A DNA stretch of 64,000 nucleotides, from NCBI GenBank assembly GCA_021399435.1, contig JAJTUP010000009.1, forward strand, positions 1,302,001 through 1,366,000, in the 5' to 3' direction. The notes beneath the pieces are model-generated. The model did no database searches. It had not been told where the DNA came from and worked only from the letters and a program-made list of their open reading frames with translations. Every line of letters starts with the position of its first letter. Position 1 is the first letter of the stretch. Below, piece by piece: positions 23,987 through 34,952 of this stretch. The DNA comes from Diaporthe sp. PMI_573. Its lineage: Eukaryota; Ascomycota; Sordariomycetes; Diaporthales; Diaporthaceae. A program made the translations under genes and the position numbers.

Positions 23987-24303
23987 ATGGACAAGTCCGA
24001 ACGCTCCAACTCTGTCTCTTCCGAATCATCCGCCACCTCCCCAGTCTCCCCAACCAGATCAGGCCGCCGCGGTTCAGGCCCTCTCTTCGCTTCCCTCCAC
24101 GAGAATAAGCGGCCCAATGACCCCACCCTCATCGCTCGTCGCCAGAGCTTGAACGAGCAGAGGCCACCCCCAGGCATCTTCGGGAAGATGTGGAACAAGT
24201 AAGTGAAGCCATGGTGCCGAAATATGTGGTTCAGTTCCGTTGGTTCTGAGGATTAAAGACTAATTACTTCTTTGACAGTTGGGTACGAGGACCTTCGACC
24301 TAG
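23987..24303 (+). CDS. Small conserved Ser-rich fungal protein (78 aa)
   Basis: Two exons, 23987-24198 and 24279-24303, give 78 residues. The second exon adds only eight residues, joined by a GTAAGT donor and a TTGACAG acceptor. The N-terminus is Ser-rich and hydrophilic (SERSNSVSSESSATSPVSP), the middle has GRRGSGPLFASL, and the C-terminus has a conserved-looking block GIFGKMWNNWVRGP that exists only in the spliced form. I recall small proteins of this shape in many filamentous ascomycetes, often strongly expressed during stress or conidiation, but I cannot name a function. The CT-rich leader and TATA-like element upstream fit high expression. Confidence 0.7.
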
Positions 24304-25567
24304 GAGGCACTGTTCTACCGAGGAGGCACTGAGTCCAAGCGCAGTCGTCTTTAGAGGATGACCGTCTATGTGCAGTTCACATCTGTTATATTAAATGTGG
24401 CATCAAAGTTGGCACAGTTTGGCGCTGATTGGGTTTGATTTATATGGCACATTGTATTCTATCATAACGATATAGCTACAAATTGATAACAAACTAAACA
24501 CTATACCATATGGCCATATGCTCTCGTGATTGCGCACCCTTTCCTCTACGAACATGTGAAGGTGGTCTTGTACAGATCCCGTCTGGCAGTACTAGGTAAT
24601 TACGAGTCTCGTAAGCTACAGGCATTAATTGTAGAATTCCTATTGGGAGCCTTAAACTCCTCGCGAAGGAGAGGCCAAGTGACCGGCCATGAAAACGCAT
24701 TCACCACTACGCTACAAGCTCATTCGTCGCTTGTCATAAACGTCCGATAGGTAGTGTATCTCATCCTCGGCATCAAACACACATGCAGATCATCCGAGAT
24801 GGTGTCCTGAGAAACGCATGCTCGGTTAGAACGGCGGCTTGGACAGAGTAAATGAGTCCGTAGCCATGTGCGGCGGTCAACTGACCCACCCCATGTTGGT
24901 GTAAACCCTGTTTCTGCGTATCCAGGTTAGCCAAGGGAACCGTGCATCCAAGTAACAATGCGAAAACTGCAGTATCATGACTCGGCCGGGGCTGGGAGGT
25001 GGTGCTAGGAGGGTCGAATGGACTTCATCCGCAAGGAGGTCAGAGGGATGTACCTCAGCTCGAGGATGTGCAGCGGCGGTCCAGCCGGACTGGTGAGCAC
25101 ATGTGCCCGGGCATGGGAGGATAGGCAGTTGGCACATGGGAAGTTACTCTGTATATACGGGCACGATCATGGGGGTGTCAGGACGGGACGAGCGGGTCAG
25201 GCAATGCACAACATGAGGTGGATGTGGACGGCGGCGAGCAAGGGCATAGACGGTGATCGAGGACGACGGAACGAGGGCATCAGTGTAGAAATGAAAAGAG
25301 TGTGTCATTAGAAAGACTTTTGCCGCGCAAGTCAGCTGGAGCTAATGAAGTCATAAATCCCCAAGACGTGCTCCATGTGTATCCGTAGACGGGAAGGCCA
25401 ATGTTTTGAGATACCGTCATAACTCCTCCCATTCAGACATTCAGTCTTGTTCAGTCCGAAGTACTCCGAGAAACGAATGCTCAAACCTGTCTGACAAGGC
25501 ATTGTCGGCGATGCCCATGTAAATGCCGCGCTCAGTAGAGAGCGCTCTGTTTTGCCCGCGTCCGTCT
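24304..25567. other. Intergenic with tRNA-like repeat candidate
   Basis: Convergent 3' flanks of the 78-aa protein gene and the KH-protein gene. It contains the tRNA-like element listed separately. No protein gene is seen. Confidence 0.5.
24640..24722 (-). repeat. tRNA-like (SINE-like) element, degenerate
   Basis: On the minus strand TAGCGTAGTGGT (24714-24703) matches the A box of tRNA genes. About 40 bases downstream, a GGAG/CTCC stem around a TTTAAGG loop (24660-24646) resembles a decayed B box and T arm. Between them lie two short hairpins, one being CTCCTTCGCGAGGAG, like the long variable arm of a class II tRNA. The acceptor stem does not pair, so this is not a working tRNA. A tRNA-derived SINE or a tRNA fossil are the two options. 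Confidence 0.35.
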
Positions 25568-27093
25568 CTAGATACGGTGCTTCTCGCTCTCTGCGTCGGA
25601 AATTAGCCTCGTCCTGCCGGGACCGGTCCCTTGTTGGACGCCTCACCGAGTCTGGAGTACAGCATGTACAGAGCCATACGATTGCACTCCTCAGTACCAG
25701 TAATAGTGACCAGGCGCTCGTTGCTGTTGTCCTGTGGCTCGTTGATCTTGATGACACTGCCACTGATTTGCCGGATTTCGTTGATTTTCTGTCCTCCCTT
25801 GCCAATGATGGCGCCGACCATGTCGTTGGGAATGTAAATCTGCTGCGTGAGAGGGGCTCCAGGCATTCCTGCACCACCGTGCATCGGCTGCTGGGCCTGA
25901 GGTCCGCCGTGGGGGTGTGCGCCGACGTGAGGGCCGTGATGGGGCTGTTGCATGTGCGCCGCCGGTCCGTAAGCTGCCCCGGCCTGGGCACCAGCATAGT
26001 GGACGGGGATGGCCGGGTTTGGTTGGGCAGGGTGTGGCTGGCCACCATAAGGAGGCATGTACGATGGCGGCATCTGTTGACCGCGCGGGTCATGCCGAGG
26101 CTGGTTCCTTCCGTAGTTTTCACTTCGGCCAAAGTTTCCGCCTGCAGGCTGAGGCATGTATGGGACGACCTGCATTCCCCCGGGAATGGCACCAGCTGGA
26201 CCACCGCTTCGGGTTGCGTAAGCGGATGCAGCTGGGCCGCCGAAACGCTCGTTGAGCTGCTCAAGCAGAGTGCTGGCCACATAGTACGTAGCAATGTGAA
26301 CGGCATCGGCAACACCCATCACAACCAGTGAGCGTTCTGTTGAAAGGGGAAGGACCGAGTCAGAGGCATTCAGGCGAGCGCCGGAAGCCTCCTGAATCTC
26401 CTTGATGCGCGCACCTCCCTTCCCGATGATGGAACCAATCAGTATGGACGGGATCAGCAGTCGGAGTGGATAGGTCTTCGACTGTGGGTTCGAAGCTTCG
26501 GCCAGGGGCTCGTTGTTCAGAGTGCGGATAATCAATCCAAACGCCTTGGCCACAGCATCGACACTGCCGCTCACAGTAAGGATCCGCTCTATAGCCCCTT
26601 TCTGGTAGTCGCTAACAGTGCACTTCGCGTTGGACATTTGCCTGATCTTCGAAACGTTCTCGCCTCCCTTTCCAATGATGGTGGCCGCCTCGGGGCTCGT
26701 GATCACGGCTCTGATGTGGATCCACGCTGTCTCGTCGTGAGCGGAAGCAGCCTGGGCCGAGTTGCCAGCTCCCAGAGAGCTGGTGCTCACGATAGGCTTG
26801 GTCTCGGCGGCGACGTCGGGCACCGCAGCATCGCTCTGGGCGTCTTGAGTCTCAACTGTTTCCCCGTTGGCCTTGGTCTCGCCGTTTGAGCTGACCTCGG
26901 CAGCTGGTGTCTCCACGGTATCTTCGTGGCCGTTCTCGGAGGGAACATCGGTCTTGACCTTGAGCTCCTCTTCCTCACCACGGAGGACCTTGTCAAGGGC
27001 CGGTCGCTTCGCATCAGGCTGGTCGGTTCGGGATGGGGATGAAGTCTCCTCGAGGGGCCGCTTTGCGGACTGAGTTGGGGGTGAGGTCGACAT
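25568..27093 (-). CDS. Triple KH-domain RNA-binding protein (PBP2/Rnc1-like)
   Basis: Proteins of this poly(C)-binding/hnRNP K type bind mRNA through KH domains and act in mRNA stability, localisation or telomere-linked regulation in fungi. Exon 1 is 27093-25647 and a tiny last exon is 25590-25568, giving 489 residues. Without the intron the frame would end in an atypical Gly-rich tail; splicing gives LESEKHRI, the family-type ending. The intron has a GTGAGG donor, a GCTAAT branch site and a CGCAG acceptor. Three KH domains are seen, each with an intact GKGG loop: about residues 122-190 (TIIGKGGENVSKIRQ), 205-280 (SIIGKGGARIKEIQE) and 415-485 (AIIGKGGQKINEIRQ). KH2 and KH3 are separated by a Pro/Gly/His/Gln-rich linker. 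The N-terminal 120 residues are acidic with a possible nuclear signal (KRPLEE, KRPAL). Confidence 0.92.
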
Positions 27094-27432
27094 CTTGTCT
27101 CGTGGAATAAAGTAAGACGGTTCTTTTGAGTAAAATCGGTTTGAATTGAATTTTTGGTCCTATCTACACCTGTGGGGGCGGATTCGCAAGGAAAACGTGC
27201 AGGTGTAGTGGCGCGTCGGGAGTGATGTAGATTGATCGGACGGGCTGGTAGGCAACTGGGATCGAGGTCTCGGGAATGAAGTGCAGGCCGGATGAAACTA
27301 TCGCGGAGGGCGACTGCTGACACCGCGGAAGAGGGGAAGTGCTGGGAAGACAACCTCCTCTGATGACTGCTTCAGATGGATGATAGGTGCAGCTTTGGTC
27401 GGGAGTAGGGCGAGGCGATGTGCGGGCCAAGA

Positions 27433-27481
27433 TATTGAGGTTGAGGTTGAGGTTGAGGTTTGAGGCTGAGGCTGAGGCTGG
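27433..27481. repeat. Hexamer tandem repeat (GAGGTT/GAGGCT)
   Basis: About four GAGGTT units pass into three GAGGCT units on the plus strand. In the sense of the KH gene this reads as CCTCAR repeats, so it may be part of a pyrimidine-rich 5' leader. Confidence 0.85.
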
Positions 27482-29172
27482 AGGTCGGGTAGATGGAGTC
27501 AAGGGAGGCGCGCAAGATGAAGAGTTGATATGCTGAAGCAGGCGCTCAAAAGAACTCAGAAGGTGACGGGTACGGTGATGCTTGAAAGTGTAAGGCAAGC
27601 AGGCAGGCAGGCAGGATACCGAGAGAACCAGATCTCAAACCTTTTTGCTCCGTCACAAACAGCAGCAAGCACCCGAGATGGCCGTCTTGGGCAGTTGGCC
27701 GACTCGCTTTTCCTGTTGGCTGGCTTAGAGCTAGCTCGACGCCGCGTCGATGCTGGGCCTCGCCTGTCAGTCTGCACCGCGTTAGATGTGTGTGCGCGAG
27801 TGATGGTGCCTGTTGGCGTGTGTGTGTGTGACAAGCAGAGAGAGGGGGGGGAGGGGAAGTGCGAAACAAGAGTCGCGATGTGATGAGTAGGGAATATCAA
27901 CGATGATGGGAGGTTGGGTGGAAGCTGGGGGGAGCTGGGTAGGTGAGGTGGTTGCTGAAACAGGACGGAGCAGAGGCCGCAGGAACGAACACCTCTGGGG
28001 CCACACGTACCGCAATGCCTACGAGGCAAAAATAGAGAGACGATCTGTGGGTACTGTGTACCACAAGCTAGGCAAGGGGTGGTCAGTGGCAGACAGTGAC
28101 TGGCGCAGACGGTGGCGACGAGGATCTGGGTGAACGGGGTGATTGATCGCCAAAGGGGTTGTTGGATGTAGCGGGGAGATAGACAAGGTAGAGATTTGGG
28201 CAGCGGGAAGGGCCAGGACAGAGGTTTGACGGGCTAGGCTGGTGGGGTCGCGGTGAAAAGGCTTAAACTTGCCCCAGGCGAGTTCGGACGTCGCGCGACA
28301 CAATGCAGCAGGCGGCCGGTGCTTGTGCTTTGGTTTGCCGGAGGGGATGGGGACGAGATTCAGAGACTTACAGTGAAAGAAGCTGGTTGGGATGAAACTG
28401 GAGGAGAGGTGTGCCGTGCCGTCGGCGGACTTGTTTGCCCCTTCGCAGAGGCGCGGACTGGCAAGAGCAGGAGGTCAAATATTATGGGACCCTGGCCCGT
28501 GCACCATTCCTCCAGGCCGCCCTGCAGGCTCTGGTCATTGGGCAGACAGGCAGAGTGGGCAGGCTTGGCAGGCTAAGGCTACACAAAGTTCTGATAGAGT
28601 GGAGCCGGGACGGCTCTTGACTGCCACCTGGCACATTACGCAGCCCTCAGACCCCTACGTAGTCCCTAACGGCAGCTAACGCCTTGGACACTGTGCCTGT
28701 GTTACGGCGGGACCGGACGCGCAATAATACCTTGCAGGTTGGCTCTTCTGCTCCCGCTCCCGGCAGCATTGTTCCACGGTTGAATGAAACAGAACAGCCT
28801 AGCAGGAGGCAGCACGTCAATAGTCCACCAACACATTCTCCTCCACACGTCTCACAAGTGCTGTGGGTGCGCAGTGAATGGGGCGATACCCATGCGGCAC
28901 TTTGGCCGGGATTTGCATACGGCGGCACCTCCTTCCCGTCTTCCGGATCTACCCTCACTGCCGTGCTCGCTGGGGACTTTGCTCGGCGCATAAATGCTAC
29001 GTGCACACTTGAGATCTCCTTGAAACCCATCTTCTAGAACCTTGCTTCACAAAGCTACCCCTAGCTGAGCTGATTCGTCAACCTGTGCCTTGGCCAATCG
29101 GACCGAGCTCGTCGTCGCTCCTGACGCCCGAGAGCCTCCTACCAAGATCTGCCTCGAGGGTGGCTTCACCCG

Positions 29173-29189
29173 ACGCGTTTCCACGCGAC
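29173..29189. promoter_or_regulatory. MCB-like boxes upstream of CENP-K-like gene
   Basis: ACGCGT at 29173-29178 is followed by ACGCGAC at 29183, about 25-40 bases before the start codon. In yeasts ACGCGT is bound by the MBF complex of G1/S genes. So close to the start it may lie in the leader, so its role is unproven. Confidence 0.3.
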
Positions 29190-29202
29190 GCCGGCGCTCA
29201 GT

Positions 29203-30286
29203 GTGCCCAAGATGGAAGAGTCTGCATCAGCTTTGACCAGCGAAGACTTGCACCCAGGATACCTGGAACGGTCGAGGAAGGAGTTGCTGAAAAAGGTCGA
29301 GCAGCTGAAGCGAGCGCTGGCAGAGGTCTGGCACCACTTCTATGAAAACAATATACACACGCCTCAAACTGACCATAACATAGGAAAATGGGAAATGTGC
29401 GGCCATCGAACAGAGAAGCCTTGGGAGACAGAGACATGACAGATCAGTCAGTACCAGCAAGCAATTGCAAGAGGTCGCAGTGGCATATCGAGATGTCGCC
29501 GCATCAGAACCATTCTTGCCCTTCCCTGACTCTGTTGTACCGGCACTTGTAGCCCTGCGCACTACGAATTCAACCATCATTGAATCGAGGAAATACCTTG
29601 CCCTGCAAAAAGTATCACTCCAGGATGCACAGGAAATGCTGGACGCTGAGCAGGCCAACCTGTCGGACCAGACAGCCCTGACTAAAGCGCTGGAGAAGCG
29701 AATTCAGTCTCTACGTGAAGATATCGAGTCAAGGACGACTATGAGCCCCAAGCAGGTCACCAGGGAGCGGATCTTGGAGCTTAAAAAGGATACCAAAGCC
29801 ACCGATGCTGACACGTCCAAGCTGCTGAAGGCCCTCAAAAAGTTCATCGATGAGAGACTAGCCTCGATGATCGCAGCCGAGCAGAGCGGTGGTCCCGTGG
29901 CTGGCGACATGATGGAAATCGACTCAGATGATCTAGAAGCCGGCTTCAGCGCAAGGGGCAAGCGGAAGAAATCCAAGCCAGACGCCGTCACGGACAAGAG
30001 GCAGCGGAGGATCGACGACATGTTTGAAGGTGGCCAAGAACGAGAAGGCAGGGACGAGGGCGAGAGTGACAAGAGGGTGGCAGCGAGAGATGAGATGCAA
30101 ACACTGACTGAAGAACTGATGAACAGCCTCATGGACTCGGAGGGTTCGAACTCGGATGCGTACGTCAATGTTTCTGACGAGTCGGCGGCCGTGCGGTTGC
30201 TTGTTCGATCGAAGGTTGCCGAATTCCACCCAAGAGATTCAAAGCGCCTGCGACTCGTGGACTTTGGCCGAGAGATTGGCGATTAG
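29203..30286 (+). CDS. Coiled-coil protein, candidate kinetochore subunit CENP-K
   Basis: Two exons, 29203-29325 and 29384-30286, give 341 residues (338 if the second Met at 29212 is used). The intron has an unusual GTCTGG donor and a CATAG acceptor; reading through would stop after about 78 codons. The N-terminal third is a coiled coil (LERSRKELLKKVEQLKRALAE). Then comes FLPFPDSVVPALVALRTTN, followed by a second long coiled coil (about 110-190). The C-terminal part has a basic nuclear-signal-like run (RGKRKKSKPD, KRQRR) and an acidic, disordered tail. The order coil, Pro-bounded ALLALR-like motif, coil resembles fungal CENP-K of the inner kinetochore. That match is from memory and could be wrong; another nuclear coiled-coil protein is possible. 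Confidence 0.5.
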
Positions 30287-31190
30287 ACGTCTCGACGGGT
30301 GGACGGGATGATCTAGGCCATCATGCGTCGGCTTTCGTTTCGCTCCGCTGTCAATCAAACTCGACAGTGTCGATCAGTGCTAGTCAGACGGAACGCCCCC
30401 AGCATGACAACAGGAGGCGTTTGACAAGCTGTAATACATATATTATGCAGGCCGCTCAAACACCTCGGTGCCAAACTTTCATATGATAGCGTTGATATCA
30501 ACTGCCTGCCATACTACGTCTAGACCGGCGCAGCTTGGCTTCACCCGCTTCAAGAGGGAAAGCATCGCGCCAAGTGCCAACTCTTGGCGTGAATTGATGA
30601 TACTCGAGCCGGCACTTGGGCTCAAGGGTCGCATCCCCGGGTACTCATCCGGCAGCTGCAAAAGCCCAATACAATCGTGGTGCACGGCTTTTCGAGGTCG
30701 AGTGACGGTTATTGAGTCCTAACGTGGCGATGAAATGTGTCTCCCAGGATAAATCGTCGATTGTGGGGTTTCCTCGTATGGTGACAACCCAGGGGTATCG
30801 TCGTTGCCTCAACTTCCAGATGACAAGTTCGCCTGATGACAGTACTTGTCAACTCGGTTTCCTACCCACAAGTGCCCGGCAACAAAAGTTGGACAAGAAG
30901 ATGAATTTACAGGATGATGGCCCCCAACGCTTGCAGGAAGAACACACAAGTCAGGTCGACAACCTGGTCACTGATTCAGTTTCCACCACTTCCTTTCGCA
31001 ATGGTGTCTAGCTAGAACATTATACATCAAAATCAGATTCTATGGATATGTGTTTCTATGTAAGCCAAACACACACAGGGGAGCTCATAACACTGCATAC
31101 AGAGCAAGGAAAACGTAAATCACTGCTACTTCCTGACTGAGAAGTAGTGGGTCAACCGGGCCAATTGGCCAATGAGGTCGGGCGTGAGGG
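30287..31190. other. Intergenic between CENP-K-like and dUTPase genes
   Basis: Contains the 3' flank of the former and the promoter of the latter. CCAAT and its complement occur close together at 31161-31173. Open frames at 30468 and 30712 lack support. Confidence 0.5.
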
Positions 31191-31196
31191 ACGCGT
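31191..31196. promoter_or_regulatory. MCB box (ACGCGT) upstream of dUTPase
   Basis: ACGCGT lies 62 bases upstream of the first start codon and is followed by a second ACGCG core (ACGCGCC) at about 31204. Yeast dUTPase and PCNA genes are G1/S-regulated through such boxes. The same pair of motifs precedes PCNA in this window. Confidence 0.45.
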
Positions 31197-31257
31197 CCGT
31201 TCAACGCGCCTTCCATTTATATCCTTGCTTGAGCGAAAGTTAAGAGAAAGAACCACC

Positions 31258-32148
31258 ATGCTTCGAATTTTTGCAACAACAACACTTAATTCTTTCTCCC
31301 GCCGTGCACTCTGTGTCTCCCAAACCGCTCCCTCTCGTAACATGAACACGGACAAGAACAACTCAGTCAAGTCGCCACCCAACTCTCCCCCACCAAAACG
31401 CGTCAAGACAGACGGAACTGCTTCGACCACCAGCACGATGGCACACGTGAACGGTAGCACCGTCCCCGTCACCACAATGGACCAACCCCCGCCTCTGCTC
31501 ATCAAGAAGCTCTCTGACAAGGCACGCCTGCCCACCCGCGGCAGCGCCTTCGCCGCCGGTTACGATGTCTATGCCTCCAAGGCCACTGTCATCCCCGCGC
31601 GGGGCAAAGGCCTCGTCGACACCGACATCAGCATGGCAGTGCCTGCTGGAACTTGTAAGCCAGGCTCGTCAGACACACAGAGACCTGCCAGAAGCTAACC
31701 TGCCTTTCCGCCGACAGACGGCCGCATCGCTCCTCGTTCGGGCCTTGCCTCTAAGTAAGTAGTTCACCTACGTGTCGAGGACATGCCCCTAACCACAGGA
31801 CCCAGGAACTTCATCGACACCGGAGCCGGTGTCATAGACGCAGACTACCGCGGACAGGTCAAGGTCCTGCTCTTCAACCACTCCGACGCCGACTTCGCCG
31901 TCTCGGAGGGCGACCGCGTGGCGCAGCTCGTGCTGGAGCGCATCTACACCCCGGAGGTGCTGGAGGTCGCCGAGCTGGAGGAGAGCGTGAGGGGCGCCGG
32001 CGGCTTCGGGTCCACCGGCGGATTCGGCAACGTCGCGGCACCCGCCTCTAACGGAGCGACGGACGGCCCCTCCGACGCACCTGCTGCTGCTGCTGCCGCC
32101 CCTGCCGCCCCTGCTGCCCCTGCTGCAGCTGAGAGACCATCGTCCTAG
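31258..32148 (+). CDS. DUT1: dUTPase (deoxyuridine triphosphatase)
   Basis: Hydrolyses dUTP to dUMP and pyrophosphate, keeping uracil out of DNA and supplying thymidylate synthesis. Three exons (31258-31654, 31718-31754, 31806-32148) give 258 residues; the middle exon is only 37 nt. All five trimeric-dUTPase motifs are present: AGYDVYAS (about 100), [12 protein letters not shown] (134-145, split by intron 2), [13 protein letters not shown] (153-165, with the substrate-binding Tyr), [12 protein letters not shown] (180-191) and [10 protein letters not shown] (207-216). The N-terminus ([16 protein letters not shown]) looks like a mitochondrial presequence, and a second Met at residue 29 would give a form without it. 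The C-terminus carries an extra Ala/Pro-rich tail of about 40 residues beyond motif 5, which is unusual. Confidence 0.95.
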
Positions 32149-32662
32149 GGGGCCTGGTTGCGAGACAAGAAGAGGGCCGTGGACGCTGCCGTCGCCGTTC
32201 CCCCTAGCGTGGGCAGGGCCAAGTCGAACAAGGACGTGCCTTGGCCGTGGAGTGACAGGTACATTGGGTTCTCGGAGGCGTGCTGGATGGGAAATGCTAT
32301 CTGAGCAAGACCCGCAACTACTCGGCTTCTACTGCTGTACAGGTATTACGCAGGTGGGGAACAATGGTTACGGTACGGCTTGGTTATCACAGCGTAGGAT
32401 ACTGGCATCAGACGGAGTCGACAATGCGGAAAGAGCATATGCTTAAATTATAAGGGTCGATCCTTGGTGTCGCATGGTCGGATTAGATATGCGACAAACG
32501 GATTCTATGCCACCTGGAATGGATAGGCGACGTAATGAAGAACGAAAGATCAATATTATATAGCCCGTCTAGTCTGACTCTGCTTTTGCAACAGATGATC
32601 CATCTAACTCTAGTCTGAACACCCAGCTTTTTTAAACAAGACATGCTCCTCTCCTACACCGT
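32149..32662. other. Intergenic, convergent 3' ends
   Basis: Spacer between the 3' ends of the dUTPase and pyridoxal kinase genes. AT-rich, no gene seen. Confidence 0.6.
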
Positions 32663-34149
32663 CTACATTTTCTGCGCCTTGAACTCGACTACCGGCTCCC
32701 TCAAGGACCCAAGATGCCTTACCAGCCTCAGCTCGGCAGCTTTCGACCGCGCCAAGTGCATCCTCTTCTCGTCATCCCCGCCAATGTCCGCCTCGACCCT
32801 CTTCACCTCAGCCTTCATGCTCTCGCACGTCGCGGCGAGCACCTCGTGCATGCTAGCCAGGACGCGCTCCGCCGCCCGCGCGAGCGGCAGGTCCAGCGCG
32901 TCGACGTCGTCCGGGCTCAGCCACGACGCCGTCTGGCCCAGGCCCGCACCACCACCCGCCGCCGTCGCCGCCGTCGTCACGGCCTGCCGCATCCGCACCA
33001 CCATCAGCGCCGCGAACATGTCGCCCGTGCCCGAGAAGTAGGCGTCGATGGCCGGGAACCGGATCTTGAAGGCGCGCGGCTTGCGCGTTGATGCCGTCAT
33101 GGTTGAGCCCACGACCGAGAGCATCCTTGGGCTTGCGCCGGTGTGGTTTTGGTTGATGTTGTTGTTGTCGTTGTTGTTGTCAAGCGATACTGAGGTCAGG
33201 ACTATGTGGGGGACGCCGTACTTTGCGTGTATCACCTCGATGGCGCGCGTCAGGGAGGTCATGTCTGTTATCTTGACGTCGGAGAGGAGTCTGTTTGTGG
33301 TGCGGATCGTGGCGGTCAGCACCTGTTCTGTCTCCTGCTCCAAGCCTCGCAGATACAAAAGGGGAGGGACACCTACTCGGCCTCAAACTGGTTGGGTAAT
33401 ATCAGGTCCGCGTGCGGCAGCAGGGACTTGTACGCAGGCACGACGTCGTCAGCGACGTACAGCCTGCCGTTGTCGCCCATGACGGGATCCAGGACCCAGA
33501 AGAAGCCGCCCGGGGTGGACGCCGCCTTGGCCTTGAGCTCGGCCGCGATCCGCCCCACGGCCTGCACGGCCTCGGCGCCGGGGATGTAACCCGAGAGCAT
33601 CATGTCGAAGTCGTCGAGGTACGACTGCTTCAGGCCGTCGTAGAGGTCCGTGATCTCCTGCGCCGACACCTTGGTCCCCTTGACCTGCTTGTAGCCCGTA
33701 TGGTTGCCTGAGGAGGGAAGGTCAGGGCCGGTCTGCCTGTGGGCTGTGTTTCTATATATGTGTGCGCGCGGGCACTTGGGATCGAAGGAGGTGTGTGGTA
33801 AGACTAACTGAATTGCACCGTGTTCAGCGCGGCGACGTCGCAGCCGAGCGACTGCATCGCGAAGACGGCGATCTTGTTGCCGACATATCTGGAGGGCGAG
33901 CCGCGCCGTGGTTAGCCGGGTGGATTGATTGATCGCTGTGGTCGTTCCCTCGTGGGAAAATGTAGTACTTACCCAGAGACAACCTTTGCATCATGTCAGC
34001 ACGCCTCTTTGTCTTTCTCTGTATGTGTGGGTGGGTGGGCAGATGTTGGGGTTGGACGATCGTGCTCATGGGAAGAGGAGGGCGCGACTCCGTACATGAC
34101 TGGCAACGGCGAGGACGCGAGTCTCCGGGACTGGCAAATCGGCTGACAT
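32663..34149 (-). CDS. BUD16: Pyridoxal kinase
   Basis: Phosphorylates pyridoxal, pyridoxine and pyridoxamine with ATP in the vitamin B6 salvage pathway; it belongs to the ribokinase/PfkB superfamily. Five exons: 34149-34096, 33983-33973, 33888-33809, 33707-33377 and 33290-32663, giving 367 residues. Exon 2 is a micro-exon of 11 nt coding for VVSG minus one base. It is required to rebuild the family motif ASHVVSGYVGNK. Other hallmarks are VQFSNHTGY, SGYIPG, VLDPVMGDNGRLY, LPNQFEAELL (across intron 4) and FSGTGDMFAAL, with the Gly-Asp of the catalytic loop. An Asn-rich insertion (NNNDNNNINQN) sits before the nucleotide-binding region and is not typical. Phases of all junctions were checked and agree. 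Confidence 0.92.
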
Positions 34150-34952
34150 CCTCGGTGCGACTTGGCTAATGCTGCCCATTGAAGTCAAAGGGTGGTAGGG
34201 TGGCGGCAGGTTGGTATTCGAGGTGCAGGTGGTTCTGGCATGCGCATGTATCTACCCGGTTCGGTGAGGGGAATCGCACAACCCACAAGTGTTTTGTGGT
34301 GTATCCGAGGCCGTTCTACAGACAATGGAATTGGCAAGTCATTAGACCCTTCCAAGAGATGAAGAGTCAGGTCACTCGTGCGATGTCGCGCCCAATTCCG
34401 GAGTCAGCGGCATCGTGCTACTAGAAATTTCGAATGACACACCGCAAAGGCGTGTCGGTCACATCCAAAATAGTGCCCCGCAGACTGCCCGGCTCGGTGC
34501 CGGTGATCTTGGATGATGCCAGGGGATCTCGGGGAGGGGCACTTGGAACCCCACGTTGTGACCCTGCACTGCATGCTTGCTCTCCCACGGCCCAGCGATC
34601 ATCAGTGTGCTTCAAATATGCTTCTTTGTGGTCTTGTTTTTTCATTACCGTCGAATATCGTATCGAACATGATGCTGCTGCACTCCCCATTTCTATGATG
34701 ATAAACCGTGCATTATCCTGCAACGCCCAGACACAGGCTCGCCTCCACCAATTTTCACAATTCCGCCTGTAACAGGACCTTGGGCAATATTTCTCTGCTC
34801 GTAGAGGGGTGAACCGGGCCAAGCACCCGGCAATCATGATATCGGTGGCGCTCTCCGAGGAGACGAGTTGCACAGGACTGTCTCTCAGGGTCAGGCATTG
34901 CTGCCACACGGCGCCTATTCTCGCTCGTACATCAAAGCCACTTTCCAAGCAA
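34150..34952. other. Intergenic between pyridoxal kinase and PCNA
   Basis: Holds the promoter of the kinase gene and the 3' UTR of PCNA. A long open frame reading on past the third PCNA exon is an unspliced read-through, not a gene. Confidence 0.6.

Larger units (their letters stand above)
27094..29202. promoter_or_regulatory. Divergent upstream region of KH gene and CENP-K-like gene
   Basis: A 2.1-kb spacer between genes transcribed away from each other. The KH side reads as a very pyrimidine-rich leader in its own sense. It includes the hexamer array listed separately and a GGCA array at about 27597-27616. Open frames on both strands are low-complexity and not called. Confidence 0.4.

Noticed and set aside
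27556..28029. 157-codon minus-strand frame upstream of the KH gene
   Set aside because: Composition reflects the CT-rich leader and simple repeats rather than coding sequence.
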